DNA of 64,000 nt from Herbaspirillum autotrophicum. GTDB lineage: Bacteria > Pseudomonadota > Gammaproteobacteria > Burkholderiales > Burkholderiaceae_D. The stretch is taken from assembly GCF_001189915.1 (NCBI RefSeq), contig NZ_LFLS01000006.1, positions 150,403 to 214,402 on the forward strand. The letters run 5' to 3'. Numbering within the stretch: position 1 is the stretch's first letter; the number at the start of each line of letters is the position of its first letter. Made by a program: the position numbers and the translations under genes. This document shows positions 18,097-28,043 of the stretch, one piece after another. Under the pieces are notes generated by a model. It worked only from the letters and a program-made list of their open reading frames with translations. It did no database searches and was not told the origin of the DNA.

Positions 18097-19779
18097 TTAC
18101 GAGTAGGCGTTGACGCGAACGTCGGCGACTGGCAGAGGTTCGGGAAATTTTTGCTCAGAGCGGTATTGCGACTGGCAGGGGATGCGGATGCTGACCGTGG
18201 TGCCGGTGCCGGGAGCGCTGCGCAAATCGATGCTGCCGCCCATCAGTACGATGAGTTCGCGACAGATTGCCAGGCCCAGCCCGCTGCCGCCGCGATGTCG
18301 TGCCCTGGCATCGTATGCCTGAGAAAACGGCCGGAACAGTCGCTTTTGTGCTTCCGCCGAAATACCGATGCCGCTGTCGACGACGGTAATTGCCAGCGTG
18401 CCATTCGCATCCCCGATCGACAATGGCGTGAAACCTGCCGTCACATAGATTGCCCCCTGGTCGGTGAACTTGGTGGCGTTGGAAAGCAGATTGATCAGAA
18501 TTTGTCGCAGGCGTGCGGCGTCGACAATGACGTGACATTGATGCGGGGTCGAAATGTTGACGTGGATCGGCAATCCCTTGAAGCGCGCCTTGAGGCGCGC
18601 CATGCTGACCGCATCTTGCACGAGCGTACGCAATTCATGTGGCGCGAGCATCAGCTCAAGTCGCCGTGCTTCCAGTTTGGAAAAGTCGAGCAGATTGTCG
18701 AGCAGCGCAAGCAATGATTCGGAAGCCGTGCCCGCCATGGTCAGAATTTCATTGGCGGAGGCATCCAGTTGCTGCTCCTGAAGCAATTCAATGGAGGACA
18801 GGATGGCATTCATCGGGGAACGGATTTCATGACTCATGACCGCCAGAAACAGCGATTTTTCACGTTCGCTGCGGGTGGCACGCCGCCCGGCCTGGCGCTC
18901 CCGCAGGACCAGTATGAACATCAGCAGGATGGCGGCTCCCGCGACCGCCAGTTCCAGTGTGTAGTAGCGCAACAAGGCAACCCAGTTGGGGGCGCCGTAA
19001 TCGCCGCTGTTGAGCCATTTCTTGGCTAGGTCATCGCGTTGCTTGGCGGTCATCGAGGCCATCGATTTGTTGATGATCGCCGCCAGTTCGCGCAATTCCG
19101 GGCGCACGCCCATGCGCAACTGAATCGGAATGTCGGCGGCCACGCCCGACACATTGAGCTGGCTGGCGTAGCGGTGATGCATGATCGGGATCAGCACGGC
19201 GTCGAGATCGAGGGCGGCATCGGCCAGACCGCCGGCGACGGCTTCCATGGCTTTTTCCTGGGTGGAGAAGGGCATGGTGACAATGTCGGGATATTCGGCA
19301 TTGACCAGCTTCATGTAGGTGCCGTTGCGCACGGCCAGTTTTTTGCCGTCGAGATCGCGCAGGCGGGGCACGATCAGTTCGCTTGAGCGGGTCACGATGA
19401 CCGAGTTGCCCTTGTAAAACGGCGTGCTGTAGAGCAGGTGCGGCTGGTTCAGTACGCTGCTTTTGACGGTAACGGCGACCAGATCGATTTCTCTGGCGCC
19501 GAGACGGCGCGACAGGTCATCGCGATCGCCGCTGTCGGGTTCGGCTTCAAAGCGCAGGCCGCTGACATTGGCAATGAAGTTGAGGTAATCGGCGACCAGT
19601 CCGCGATAGACGCCGTGGCTGAGGTAGGAGAATGGTCTGAAGTCGGCGTCGTAGACCACGCGGATGACAGGATGTGCCGCGATCCAGTTTTTTTCTGCTT
19701 TGGTGAACTGGACCGGATTGTGGGCGTTGCCTATGGTGGCGGTTGCCATTGCGCACAGAAAAAGAAATTGATGGCGCAT
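18097..19779 (-). CDS. Sensor histidine kinase with periplasmic solute-binding (Venus flytrap) domain, BvgS/EvgS-like
   Basis: A 560-residue inner-membrane sensor. Signal peptide at the N-terminus (ends IGNAHN), then one SBP_bac_3-type domain (RVVYDADFRPFSYL ... KKLAVRNGTYMKLV ... WLNSGDYGAPNW), one transmembrane helix (LAVAGAAILLMFILVL), a short linker without a PAS domain, and the kinase core: H-box LAVMSHEIRSPMNAIL, N-box INLLSNATKF, G1 DSGIGIS, G2 GGSGLGLAICREL. BvgS has two Venus flytrap domains, a PAS, and receiver-Hpt domains; here there is one flytrap domain and the receiver-Hpt is a separate gene. AGGAGG lies 5 bases before the ATG at 19779, which fixes the start. Confidence 0.9.
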   Translation of the reverse strand: MRHQFLFLCAMATATIGNAHNPVQFTKAEKNWIAAHPVIRVVYDADFRPFSYLSHGVYRGLVADYLNFIANVSGLRFEAEPDSGDRDDLSRRLGAREIDLVAVTVKSSVLNQPHLLYSTPFYKGNSVIVTRSSELIVPRLRDLDGKKLAVRNGTYMKLVNAEYPDIVTMPFSTQEKAMEAVAGGLADAALDLDAVLIPIMHHRYASQLNVSGVAADIPIQLRMGVRPELRELAAIINKSMASMTAKQRDDLAKKWLNSGDYGAPNWVALLRYYTLELAVAGAAILLMFILVLRERQAGRRATRSEREKSLFLAVMSHEIRSPMNAILSSIELLQEQQLDASANEILTMAGTASESLLALLDNLLDFSKLEARRLELMLAPHELRTLVQDAVSMARLKARFKGLPIHVNISTPHQCHVIVDAARLRQILINLLSNATKFTDQGAIYVTAGFTPLSIGDANGTLAITVVDSGIGISAEAQKRLFRPFSQAYDARARHRGGSGLGLAICRELIVLMGGSIDLRSAPGTGTTVSIRIPCQSQYRSEQKFPEPLPVADVRVNAYS

Positions 19780-20333
19780 ACATGCCTCCTGAGGGTTGGG
19801 TACTGGCGATGCGGTTGCCGGCCTGGATCGGTCAGATGAATGACGATTGTTTCTCCGGCAGCGGGTGCTGCACATCCTTTCTGTGAAATGGAGCGTGTGC
19901 CCGGCGGGCGCATTGCAGCGTGGCCGGCGACAACGCCGGCTGTGACGCGGCGGCATCGTGTGCGCCGGTTGCCAGCGCTGCATTGGCCGGGGCGATCCGT
20001 GCCATATCGTTCATCTCGTTGCCGCCTCGTGTGGCTGTCACGTTGCCGAATGAGGCGACGGCCCGGTGATGGATATTTCGTACGGTCTGATACGCGTGTT
20101 CAATACGTGCCGGTGCACCGCAAGGCGAGCCGGATTCCGCTCAGCGAATCCATCAAAAAACCGAATTGTAAGATCTGCTTCCAGGGCTGTGAATCGCTTA
20201 TTGACGATATTTCATTAGAAAAAATTGGCTGACACTTTGTTGTATTCCAAGGTGACTGCACATGAAATTTATCGGTTGAATTTTGTCTTTTTGATAATGA
20301 GTTGTATATTGCCTGTTGGCAACAGGAGCGACA
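19780..20333. other. Divergent intergenic region
   Basis: About 550 bases between the divergent starts of the sensor kinase and the EAL protein. It is AT-richer towards the EAL gene (around 20200-20310), where that promoter probably lies. I see no convincing gene. A small imperfect hairpin (GGATTC/GAATCC, 20132-20151) has no U-run on either strand that would make it a terminator. Confidence 0.45.
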
Positions 20334-21890
20334 TTGAATCGCAGATATATCATTTTCATTTCCATTCTGGCCGCATTCGCCGGGACGCTCATCTCACTGG
20401 TGACGGCGTTCTGTCTGTCATGGAGCAGCGCCATCGGCGAAGAGCGGAAGCGGCTCACGGTCTTTGCTGGGCAGGCCACCGTGCGTGCCGATCTGACCTT
20501 GAATGCGGCCCGCAAGGTCTTGCAGAATGCCGGGCAATTTACGGCTCCCCCATGTTCTGAGCAGCACATACAGGAAATGCGCCTGGCGGTGATCAATTCG
20601 AAGAATGTGGAGGAAATGGGATATTTCGATGCCGGCCTGCTGAAATGCACTTCGTGGGGCGTCACCACGGCACGCGTGGCGCAGGTAGCGTCCGACTTTA
20701 CGATGGCCGACGGTATTCAGGTCACGTTGCGGATGCAACCGGTCGTGACCATGGGTAAGCGGATGACGGCGTTGCATCTTGGTTCGTACAACGTCCTGAT
20801 CGATCCGGCCCGTTTTGCCGACATCGTGCTGGAACCGGAAATGACGCTGGCCGTGATGACCGCTGACGGACGTGTTTTCGGTACGCAGCATGATCCTGAT
20901 CTGGCCATGAACCGGTCGCTGTTGCATGTTCCGCCAGGCCCGGACGGCGGGCCGTTGTCGGTTGTGGTGCGTGGCGTTGATCTGCATGCGGTGCTGACCG
21001 AACCGCATGCCAGGGTGCTGGAGCGGGTCGCGCAACAGCAATGGCTGCTCATGCCGTTCGGCGCCTCTGCGGCACTCCTGCTCATTGGCATCGTCATCTG
21101 GCTGGCGCGCCGTCGCTTGTCATTGCTGGGAGAGCTTGGCGTGGCGGTGGACCGGCGCGGGTTCAGCGTGCATTACCAGCCGTTGCTCAATATGCGCAGC
21201 GGCGTCTGTGTCGGCGCCGAGGCACTGGTGCGCTGGTGTCGCGCCGATGGCAGTATGGTGCGTCCCGACCTGTTCATTCCGCTGGCCGAACGCAACGGCC
21301 TGATTCAGGCCATTACCGATCAGGTCATGCATACCGTCATCCACGATTTCAAAGAGCACTTCAAGGCCGAGCCTGATTTGCATATCGCCATCAATATCTG
21401 TGCCCAGGATATCAAGACCGGCCGTTTTCTCAATGTACTGGAGCAAGCCTTGCGGGACGCCGGCGTCGCCGCCCGCCATCTCTGGCTGGAGATGACAGAG
21501 CGCGGATTGATCGATACCGATGCCGCCAGAATTACCATTGCGCGGGCGCGGGCGGCGGGACATGCGGTGGCGATCGACGATTTCGGCACCGGCTATTCCA
21601 GTCTGTCCTGTTTACAGGATTTGCCGTTGGATGCGTTGAAAATCGACAAGTCATTCATCAGCAGCAGCGGCCTGGATCTGCTCAACAGCAGCGTGACGCC
21701 GCATATCGTGGCGATGGCCAAAACCTTGCAACTGAAAATTGTCGCCGAAGGCATCGAAACCCGGGAGCAGGCCGATTATCTGCAGGCGCTGGGAGTGGAA
21801 TTCGGACAGGGCTGGCTGTACGGCAAGGCGATGCCATTTGCCGAATTCATGGTGTTTTATCAGAGTCGCAAAGCCGGCGGACCAGGCTGA
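20334..21890 (+). CDS. CSS-motif cyclic-di-GMP phosphodiesterase (EAL)
   Basis: Inner-membrane c-di-GMP phosphodiesterase (518 residues) of the CSS-EAL type (PdeC/YjcC-like). TM1 (YIIFISILAAFAGTLISLV), a periplasmic domain with the CSS motif region APPCSEQHI and a second cysteine in LLKCTSWG, TM2 (SAALLLIGIVIWLA), then an EAL domain with GAEALVRW, AINICAQDI, AIDDFGTGYSSLS and VAEGIETREQ. The metal and catalytic motifs look intact, so it should be active. In E. coli PdeC the two cysteines make the domain redox-controlled by DsbA/B. AGGAG sits 5 bases before the TTG at 20334, the chosen start. Confidence 0.9.
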   Translation: MNRRYIIFISILAAFAGTLISLVTAFCLSWSSAIGEERKRLTVFAGQATVRADLTLNAARKVLQNAGQFTAPPCSEQHIQEMRLAVINSKNVEEMGYFDAGLLKCTSWGVTTARVAQVASDFTMADGIQVTLRMQPVVTMGKRMTALHLGSYNVLIDPARFADIVLEPEMTLAVMTADGRVFGTQHDPDLAMNRSLLHVPPGPDGGPLSVVVRGVDLHAVLTEPHARVLERVAQQQWLLMPFGASAALLLIGIVIWLARRRLSLLGELGVAVDRRGFSVHYQPLLNMRSGVCVGAEALVRWCRADGSMVRPDLFIPLAERNGLIQAITDQVMHTVIHDFKEHFKAEPDLHIAINICAQDIKTGRFLNVLEQALRDAGVAARHLWLEMTERGLIDTDAARITIARARAAGHAVAIDDFGTGYSSLSCLQDLPLDALKIDKSFISSSGLDLLNSSVTPHIVAMAKTLQLKIVAEGIETREQADYLQALGVEFGQGWLYGKAMPFAEFMVFYQSRKAGGPG

Positions 21891-21911
21891 TTGCATCAAC
21901 CTGGCCGGTGT

Positions 21912-24614
21912 TCAATCTGCCGGCGGCGGTGCCAGTACATCGCGCGCACCATTGCGCGACATGGCCGACAGAATGCCGGCGCTTTCCATTTGTTCCACCA
22001 ACCGCGCGGCGCGGTTGTAGCCGATGCGGAATTGACGCTGCACCGAGGAGATCGAGGCACGCCGGCTGCGAATGACATAGGCGGCAGCTTCGTCATACAA
22101 GGGATCGGCTTCGACATCACCGGCATCGCCGCCCAGTTCCAGTTGAATTTCTTCCGACTCGGGTACGGCCAGAATCGATTCTTCATAATCCGGTTCGCCG
22201 AATGACTTCAGGTGTTCCACTACGCGGTGCACCTCCTCATCGGAAACGAACGCACCATGCACCCGCTGTGGATAACCGGAGCCCGGTGGCAGGAACAGCA
22301 TGTCGCCATGCCCCAGCAACGCTTCCGCGCCCATCTGATCAAGCACCGTGCGGGAATCGATCTTGGACGACACCTGGAATGCCACCCGGGTGGGAATATT
22401 GGCCTTGATCAGACCGGTGATGACATCCACCGATGGCCGTTGGGTCGCCAGAATCAGGTGAATCCCGGCGGCGCGTGCCTTTTGTGCCAGCCGCGCAATC
22501 AATTCTTCGATCTTCTTGCCGGCTACCATCATCAGATCGGCCAGTTCGTCGATGACCACCACAATCAGTGGCAATGGTGCCAGCGGTTCGGGCGCATCGG
22601 GCGTGAGCGAGAATGGATTGCGCACCAGCTTGCCGGCAGCGATGCCATCCTTGATTTTCTGGTTGTAGCCGGCCAGATTGCGCACACCGAGCGCCGACAT
22701 CAGGCGATAGCGCTTATCCATTTCCGTGACACACCAGTTCAGCGCGTTGGCGGCCAGTTTCATGTCCGTGACGACCGGTGCCAGCAAATGCGGAATACCG
22801 TCATACACCGACAATTCCAGCATCTTCGGATCAATCATGATCAGCCGGACTTCTTCCGGCGTCGCCTTGTACAGCAGCGACAGGATCATGGCATTGATCG
22901 CCACCGATTTGCCGGACCCTGTGGTGCCGGCCACCAGCATGTGGGGCGCCCGCGCGAGGTCGGTGACCACCGGCACGCCGGTAATGTCCTTGCCCATGGC
23001 CAGTGTCAGCATCGAGGCCGAACGGGTGTAGGCATCAGAATGCACGATTTCGGCGAGCCGGATCATTTGGCGGCGCGGATTGGGCAATTCCAGTCCCATG
23101 CAGGTTTTGCCGGGAATGGTTTCGACTACCCGGATCGATGTCAGCCCCAGCGCCCGTGACAGATCTTTCATCAGGTTGACGATCTGGGCGCCGCGCACGC
23201 CAAGCGCCGGTTCGATTTCAAAGCGGGTGATCACCGGACCGGCATTGGCGCCGAGTACGGTTACCGGCACCTTGAATTCCTTGAGGCGCTGCTCAATCAA
23301 TTGTCCGGTTTCTTCCAGTTGCGCGGCTTCGATTTCAACCGGCAAATCGCGACCCTGATCCAGCAGGTCGATGGCCGGCAGCGGAATCGAATTGCGGTGC
23401 ATCAGCCAACTGCTGTCTTCATCGTGCTCGACGGCGGGCGACTCATCGGCCGGTGCAGCGTTCCAGCTGCTCTGCGGGCGTGGTGCCGGCGGCAGCCACG
23501 GCGCGCCGGGCGGCTCCGGGGCCACGGCAGTCATGACTTCGGCGACTGTCGCTTGCGGTACGCTGGCGGCAGCCACGGTCCATGGCGCCGGTGATACTGC
23601 AGGTGCGACCGCGGTGGCGACGATGGCCGATGGTGCTGAGGTGAGGGCAGGCGCAGGAGCGGTGACCGCAGCGGCGGGTGTCATTGCCGGCGCTGATACC
23701 GGCGCCGGCGGCGGCATTGGACGCGCCACCGGTACCGGCTGCGGTGCGACATTGGTGACCGTCTCGCTCGCCGGCATCCGTGCTTGCAACGCGGTCCGCA
23801 GCGAGGTTGGAATTGCGGTACCGGCACTGCTGGCGTCGCTGATCCGGATGCGGGTAGTGCCGGTGCTGCTGCTGTTACTGATTGATGCACGCGGCGGCGT
23901 TGCCGGACGCATCTGATTCTGCTGTTGGGTATTGGCGGCGGGAGCTTCACTGCGCGCCAGCATGGCGGGTGTCGGCCGCAAGGTTTCAAACGCCGCCCAT
24001 TCCGATTCCGGTCGCGCCGGCCGGCGGGTTTCTTCGTTGTTCCTGGGGAGTGCCGGCCATTTTGCCGCTGACGATTTCTTGACCGCCTGCACCGGGCCCG
24101 GCAGGGACCACGGTTCCTTGCGACGGCTGCTGGATGGCGTGAACGTTTTGCTGAAATTCGAACTGCGCTCGCTGCGTTCGGTTCTGTCCAGCGCCGCCGG
24201 CTTTTCGGATTTGACCGGTTGCCGTACCGGCAGCGGGGTTGCCGTTGGCGCAACGCGCGGCGCCTCGCTGGTGGCGGCCGCCGGTTTGGCGATGCCGAAC
24301 AGCCATGACAGACCGAGCGCGCCGATGACCATGAAGGCAATCACGGCGAACGGTTTGCCGACCAATGCCGGCAAGGCGCTGGCCAAGGTATGGCCGACCG
24401 CACCAGCCACAGGTTCGCCGCCATCTTGCATGCGGAGCATGGCTTCCAGCGCGCTGCTGGCAATCAGAATGGCGGCGGCGCCGAGCCACATGCGGATAGT
24501 GCCGCGCCCCTGCAGGCCGGGCTTGCCGGCGACGAAGGACAGAGTCACCCGGCCCAGCAAGGGCAGCAACCATAAGAACGACCAGCCAAACCAATTAAAG
24601 AGAAATATGCGCAT
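21912..24614 (-). CDS. ftsK: FtsK/SpoIIIE-family DNA translocase
   Basis: Septal DNA pump of 900 residues. The N-terminal membrane part is short ([52 protein letters not shown]), followed by a Pro/Ala/Ser-rich linker of about 300 residues (roughly 120-420). The translocase motor follows, with Walker [28 protein letters not shown] and [16 protein letters not shown]. The C-terminal gamma winged-helix domain ([19 protein letters not shown]) reads KOPS sites. Burkholderiales often carry two ftsK-like genes; the reduced membrane domain suggests this may be the second, but one window cannot tell. It lies 48 bases downstream of a Bcr/CflA pump gene on the same strand. Confidence 0.9.
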   Translation of the reverse strand: MRIFLFNWFGWSFLWLLPLLGRVTLSFVAGKPGLQGRGTIRMWLGAAAILIASSALEAMLRMQDGGEPVAGAVGHTLASALPALVGKPFAVIAFMVIGALGLSWLFGIAKPAAATSEAPRVAPTATPLPVRQPVKSEKPAALDRTERSERSSNFSKTFTPSSSRRKEPWSLPGPVQAVKKSSAAKWPALPRNNEETRRPARPESEWAAFETLRPTPAMLARSEAPAANTQQQNQMRPATPPRASISNSSSTGTTRIRISDASSAGTAIPTSLRTALQARMPASETVTNVAPQPVPVARPMPPPAPVSAPAMTPAAAVTAPAPALTSAPSAIVATAVAPAVSPAPWTVAAASVPQATVAEVMTAVAPEPPGAPWLPPAPRPQSSWNAAPADESPAVEHDEDSSWLMHRNSIPLPAIDLLDQGRDLPVEIEAAQLEETGQLIEQRLKEFKVPVTVLGANAGPVITRFEIEPALGVRGAQIVNLMKDLSRALGLTSIRVVETIPGKTCMGLELPNPRRQMIRLAEIVHSDAYTRSASMLTLAMGKDITGVPVVTDLARAPHMLVAGTTGSGKSVAINAMILSLLYKATPEEVRLIMIDPKMLELSVYDGIPHLLAPVVTDMKLAANALNWCVTEMDKRYRLMSALGVRNLAGYNQKIKDGIAAGKLVRNPFSLTPDAPEPLAPLPLIVVVIDELADLMMVAGKKIEELIARLAQKARAAGIHLILATQRPSVDVITGLIKANIPTRVAFQVSSKIDSRTVLDQMGAEALLGHGDMLFLPPGSGYPQRVHGAFVSDEEVHRVVEHLKSFGEPDYEESILAVPESEEIQLELGGDAGDVEADPLYDEAAAYVIRSRRASISSVQRQFRIGYNRAARLVEQMESAGILSAMSRNGARDVLAPPPAD

Positions 24615-24662
24615 GAGCCGAAGTTTACAGGAAGCAGGGCAGATTCAGAAATAGTGTTGCCA

Positions 24663-25886
24663 TCAGTCCTGGCTGACCGGATCTGACGACGGCACGACGT
24701 CCATGTGACGCAGTCCGCCCAGCGTGCCATAGGTCAGCAATAACGTGACCAGCGCACAACTGGCAATGGCAATCACCATCGGCAACGCAGAGCCATCGAT
24801 GAACAGACCGGTAATGCCGATGACGACGGCGCCGCTCAGCAATTGCAAGGTGCCCATCAGGGCCGAGGCGGTACCGGCGATGGCGCCGTGTTCTTCCAAT
24901 GCGAGCACGGCCGTGGCCGGAATCACCAGACCCAGAAAGGCGTTGCCCACCAACAGGAAGCAGGTCAGCACATCCAGCCGGTCAACCCCGAGCAGCCAGG
25001 TTGCCAGCAGCAGCAACATGGTCAGGGCAAAGCCGGTCGCGGCAAAGCGCACCATCTTTTTCAGGCCGAAGCGGGCACCCAGTCTGCCGGTAAATTGTGA
25101 CGCACCGATGAACGATACGGCATTCATGGAAAAGGCGATGCTGTACATGGTGGGCGACAGGCCGTAATGGGTAATTAATACGAACGACGAATTGGCCAGA
25201 TAAGCAAAAAAGCTGGCCATGCCGAAACCACCGATGAAGGTCAATCCCAGAAAATGCCGGTCTTTGAGCAACAAACCGTAGGCGGCAAAGGCACTGCCCA
25301 GTGAATGATGTTTGCGGTCGGCGGCCGGCTGCGTTTCGCGCAGTACGCGGGCGGTCATCACCAGACCAGCCACGGCGGCGACGGTTACTACCCAGAATAT
25401 TCCGCGCCAGCCAGTACCGGCGCTGATGGCGCTGCCGGCCAGCGGCGCCAGGATCGGTGACACGCTGAAGACCAGCATCAACAGTGACATCAGCCGGGCG
25501 GCATCATTGCCGGTATGCAAGTCGCGCACGATGGCGCGCGGCACCACCATGGCCGCGCCGGCACCCAGGCCTTGCACGAAGCGAAAAGCAATCAGCGCCT
25601 CGATGCTGCCGGCCATGGCGCAACCGATGCTGCTCAGTCCAAACAGGGTCAGGCCGAAATAGAGCGGTGCTTTGCGGCCAAACATATCGGACGCCGGGCC
25701 ATAGACCAATTGTCCCAATGCCAGAGAAATGAAAAATACCATCAGGCTTTGCTGAATTGCCGCGACGTCGGCATTCAGGCTGACGCCAATCGCCGGCAAC
25801 GCCGGCAGATACATATCAATGGCGAACGGGCCAATCGCGGAAAGCAGGCCTAATACCACCGCTGTTTTGAAAAAAGGGGATGTCAT
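24663..25886 (-). CDS. Bcr/CflA-family MFS multidrug efflux transporter
   Basis: Twelve-helix major facilitator transporter (407 residues) of the drug:H+ antiporter Bcr/CflA group. The N-terminal IGPFAIDMYLPALPAI is a hallmark of Bcr/CflA; motif A is GPASDMFGRKAPLYFG and motif C-like residues occur in SVSPILAPLAGSAI. The start at 25886 gives the usual N-terminus directly before the first helix. The exported compound is not predictable; homologues confer resistance to bicyclomycin, chloramphenicol or sulfonamides, or export cysteine. It may be co-transcribed with ftsK. Confidence 0.9.
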   Translation of the reverse strand: MTSPFFKTAVVLGLLSAIGPFAIDMYLPALPAIGVSLNADVAAIQQSLMVFFISLALGQLVYGPASDMFGRKAPLYFGLTLFGLSSIGCAMAGSIEALIAFRFVQGLGAGAAMVVPRAIVRDLHTGNDAARLMSLLMLVFSVSPILAPLAGSAISAGTGWRGIFWVVTVAAVAGLVMTARVLRETQPAADRKHHSLGSAFAAYGLLLKDRHFLGLTFIGGFGMASFFAYLANSSFVLITHYGLSPTMYSIAFSMNAVSFIGASQFTGRLGARFGLKKMVRFAATGFALTMLLLLATWLLGVDRLDVLTCFLLVGNAFLGLVIPATAVLALEEHGAIAGTASALMGTLQLLSGAVVIGITGLFIDGSALPMVIAIASCALVTLLLTYGTLGGLRHMDVVPSSDPVSQD

Positions 25887-26162
25887 GAACTCATTTCACT
25901 ATTGCTTGCATAACCCGCCAGCTGTCTCGTTGCCGCCGTCGGGCCGGGCTTGATATAACGGTATCAGCCGCAGATGCCCGGGATTGAAGATCGCCTGCAG
26001 GCGAAGAAAGGCAGGCATTGTAATCCTTTTGAATAGTTGTTGCCGGAATGCCGCCCGCCGGTTCTGTTTTGCTTTACACTTCTTGCTCGAAAGAAAACAT
26101 CTTCCCGATGATACGGATTCAGTGGCGACAAGGTCTTAACAAGATCTTTTCAGAACGGTTTT

Positions 26163-28016
26163 ATGGTTTTGCACAACGGCAATCTGCCTGAGCAGTCTTG
26201 TCTGTCACCCGGAATATCCCGGCTGGCCGGGCGTTTGCCATGGTTGTTGCTGCTGCTTTGCATGGTGCTTTTCGGACCGGCGGCACGCGCGCAGATACCG
26301 CTTCCGGATACTGCCCGGATGTTGCCGCAATCGCCGCCGCTGGTCTTGCAGGATCAGCAAAGCACGATGGATTTGTGGCCTTCCTTGCGCATGCTGTCCG
26401 ACCCCAGGCATGCCATGTCGATTCAGCAAGTGCTGGCCGAATCCGATCACTTCACTGTTCCCAGTGTCCCTTATGCCAATCTCGGACCGCGCCCGGACAC
26501 CGTCTGGCTGCGCGCCGAACTGCAAGTGCCGGCTGACGCGCGTGCAGTGTGGTGGCTCAACGTCAATTTCCTGCGCCTGGATGAATTGACGGTCTATCTG
26601 GTGCACCAGGGCCGCGTCATGCAACAGAATTTCATGAGTCAGCAACTGGCCTTCAACGACAGGCCCTGGCCGTTCCTGCCCTATGTCGTCAAGTTGCCGC
26701 TGGAGCCGGGTGAACGCTATGAGGTGGTGATCCGGGCACGCAAGTACGTCAAGCTGGCGATGTTGATGCCGGTTTCGTTGCAGCAGACCGATCATCTGTT
26801 GCAGGAAGAAGCCGGAACCCAATTCTGGCAAAGCCTGCTGTTCGGGCTGGGGCTGTGCATGGTTGCCTACGCGTTGCTGGCCGCGATACTACAGCGCGAA
26901 CGGCTGTATATCTGGTTTGCCCTGTTTGCCGGCAGCAGCACCATGCTCTGGTTCTGTTACTTCGGTCTGGCGGCGCAACACTTCTGGCCGGATTCGGCCG
27001 ATCTGAGCGTCAAGATCGCGCTGTTATGCATTTTATTGACGCCGTTGAGCGGCTTTTTGTTTGTCGAACGGGCCTTGGCGTTGCGCGAAAACAGTCCGCG
27101 CATCAGTTTCGTTCTGCGCTTTCTGGCCGCGTTGCTGGCGGTGCTGGCGTTCTTGTTTTTGCTCGGTGCGCTGGATGGCAGCGATGTCGTGCTGGCCATC
27201 GGACTGATTGGCCCGTGGCCGCTGATTCTGGTTTTTCCGCAAGCGTTGCGGCGCGCCCGTGAAGGCGACCCGATTGCCATCTGGGTGATCGCCGGCATGC
27301 TGCCGCATGGCGTTGGTTTGCTGGTGGCAATGGGCTTGCATCATGGCGTCCTGCCGCGTTTTCACTGGATCGAGCACCTGCCGCAGGTGACCGCCGCGCT
27401 CGATTTGCTGGCCTGGGTGATGGCCATGAGTCTGCGCTCCGACGGCATCCGGCGGGCGGCCGCCCAAAGCCAGCTGGAACGCGACCGCTTGCTGATCGTG
27501 TCGCAGACTGATGCGCTGACCGGTTTGCTTAACCGGCGCGGACTGGAGCATGAACTGCAAAAACTCTTCAAGCACGTCAGCCCGTCGCAGATGCTGGCGT
27601 TGTATGTTATCGATCTGGACGGCTTCAAGCCGATCAATGACGCGTATGGCCATGACGCCGGCGACGAAGCACTGACGCTGGTGGCGCAGCGGTTGCGGCA
27701 TGCGGTGCGTGGCGGCGATCTGGTCGGACGTCTGGGCGGTGACGAGTTTGTGGTGGTGGCGCCCCGTCAGCACAATGAAGTGCAGGCGGCGCAGGTGGCC
27801 GAAAAGTTGCTGGCCTGCTGTATTGATCCTTTTATCCTCAGCACCACCGTGTGTGAATTCGGCATGACCATCGGTTACGCCATCGCCCCGATTGACGCCG
27901 CCAGCGCCGAAGGCCTGCTCAAATATGCCGATACCGCCATGTATGAGGGAAAGCGTGCCGGCAAGCGACAGATCCGGCGGATTCGCAGCGGCACTGGCCT
28001 GACGCTGGTGAGTTGA
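26163..28016 (+). CDS. Diguanylate cyclase with 7TMR-DISM sensory module
   Basis: Membrane GGDEF protein of 617 residues. Signal peptide (LLLLLCMVLFGPAARA), a 7TMR-DISM extracellular domain (about residues 45-200; TVWLRAELQVPADARAVW), seven transmembrane helices (about 215-410), then a GGDEF domain with VIDLDGFKPINDAYGHDAGD, RLGGDEFVVVAP and IGYAIAP. The active-site GGDEF is intact. An inhibitory I-site RxxD (RGGD) lies exactly five residues before it, so product feedback is likely. It is the c-di-GMP synthesising counterpart of the CSS-EAL protein in the same region. The ATG at 26163 has only a weak ribosome-binding site. Confidence 0.92.
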   Translation: MVLHNGNLPEQSCLSPGISRLAGRLPWLLLLLCMVLFGPAARAQIPLPDTARMLPQSPPLVLQDQQSTMDLWPSLRMLSDPRHAMSIQQVLAESDHFTVPSVPYANLGPRPDTVWLRAELQVPADARAVWWLNVNFLRLDELTVYLVHQGRVMQQNFMSQQLAFNDRPWPFLPYVVKLPLEPGERYEVVIRARKYVKLAMLMPVSLQQTDHLLQEEAGTQFWQSLLFGLGLCMVAYALLAAILQRERLYIWFALFAGSSTMLWFCYFGLAAQHFWPDSADLSVKIALLCILLTPLSGFLFVERALALRENSPRISFVLRFLAALLAVLAFLFLLGALDGSDVVLAIGLIGPWPLILVFPQALRRAREGDPIAIWVIAGMLPHGVGLLVAMGLHHGVLPRFHWIEHLPQVTAALDLLAWVMAMSLRSDGIRRAAAQSQLERDRLLIVSQTDALTGLLNRRGLEHELQKLFKHVSPSQMLALYVIDLDGFKPINDAYGHDAGDEALTLVAQRLRHAVRGGDLVGRLGGDEFVVVAPRQHNEVQAAQVAEKLLACCIDPFILSTTVCEFGMTIGYAIAPIDAASAEGLLKYADTAMYEGKRAGKRQIRRIRSGTGLTLVS

Positions 28017-28043
28017 TTGCCTGTTCAGATCGGTTGAAGCGGT

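Noticed and set aside
20132..20151. GGATTC/GAATCC hairpin upstream of the EAL gene
   Set aside because: Short and bulged, with an A-run rather than a U-run downstream on the plus strand, so no terminator function is supported.
22212..23159. Long open frame on the plus strand opposite the ftsK motor region
   Set aside because: Antisense shadow of a well-conserved gene; composition is His/Arg/Gln-rich as expected from reverse GC-rich codons, with no ribosome-binding site.
23371..23916. Ala/Gly-rich open frame opposite the FtsK linker
   Set aside because: Low-complexity mirror of the Pro/Ala linker of ftsK; not a believable protein.
26205..27773. Open frames antisense to the diguanylate cyclase gene
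   Set aside because: The plus-strand protein has intact DISM and GGDEF motifs; the antisense frames are His/Gln/Arg-rich shadows.
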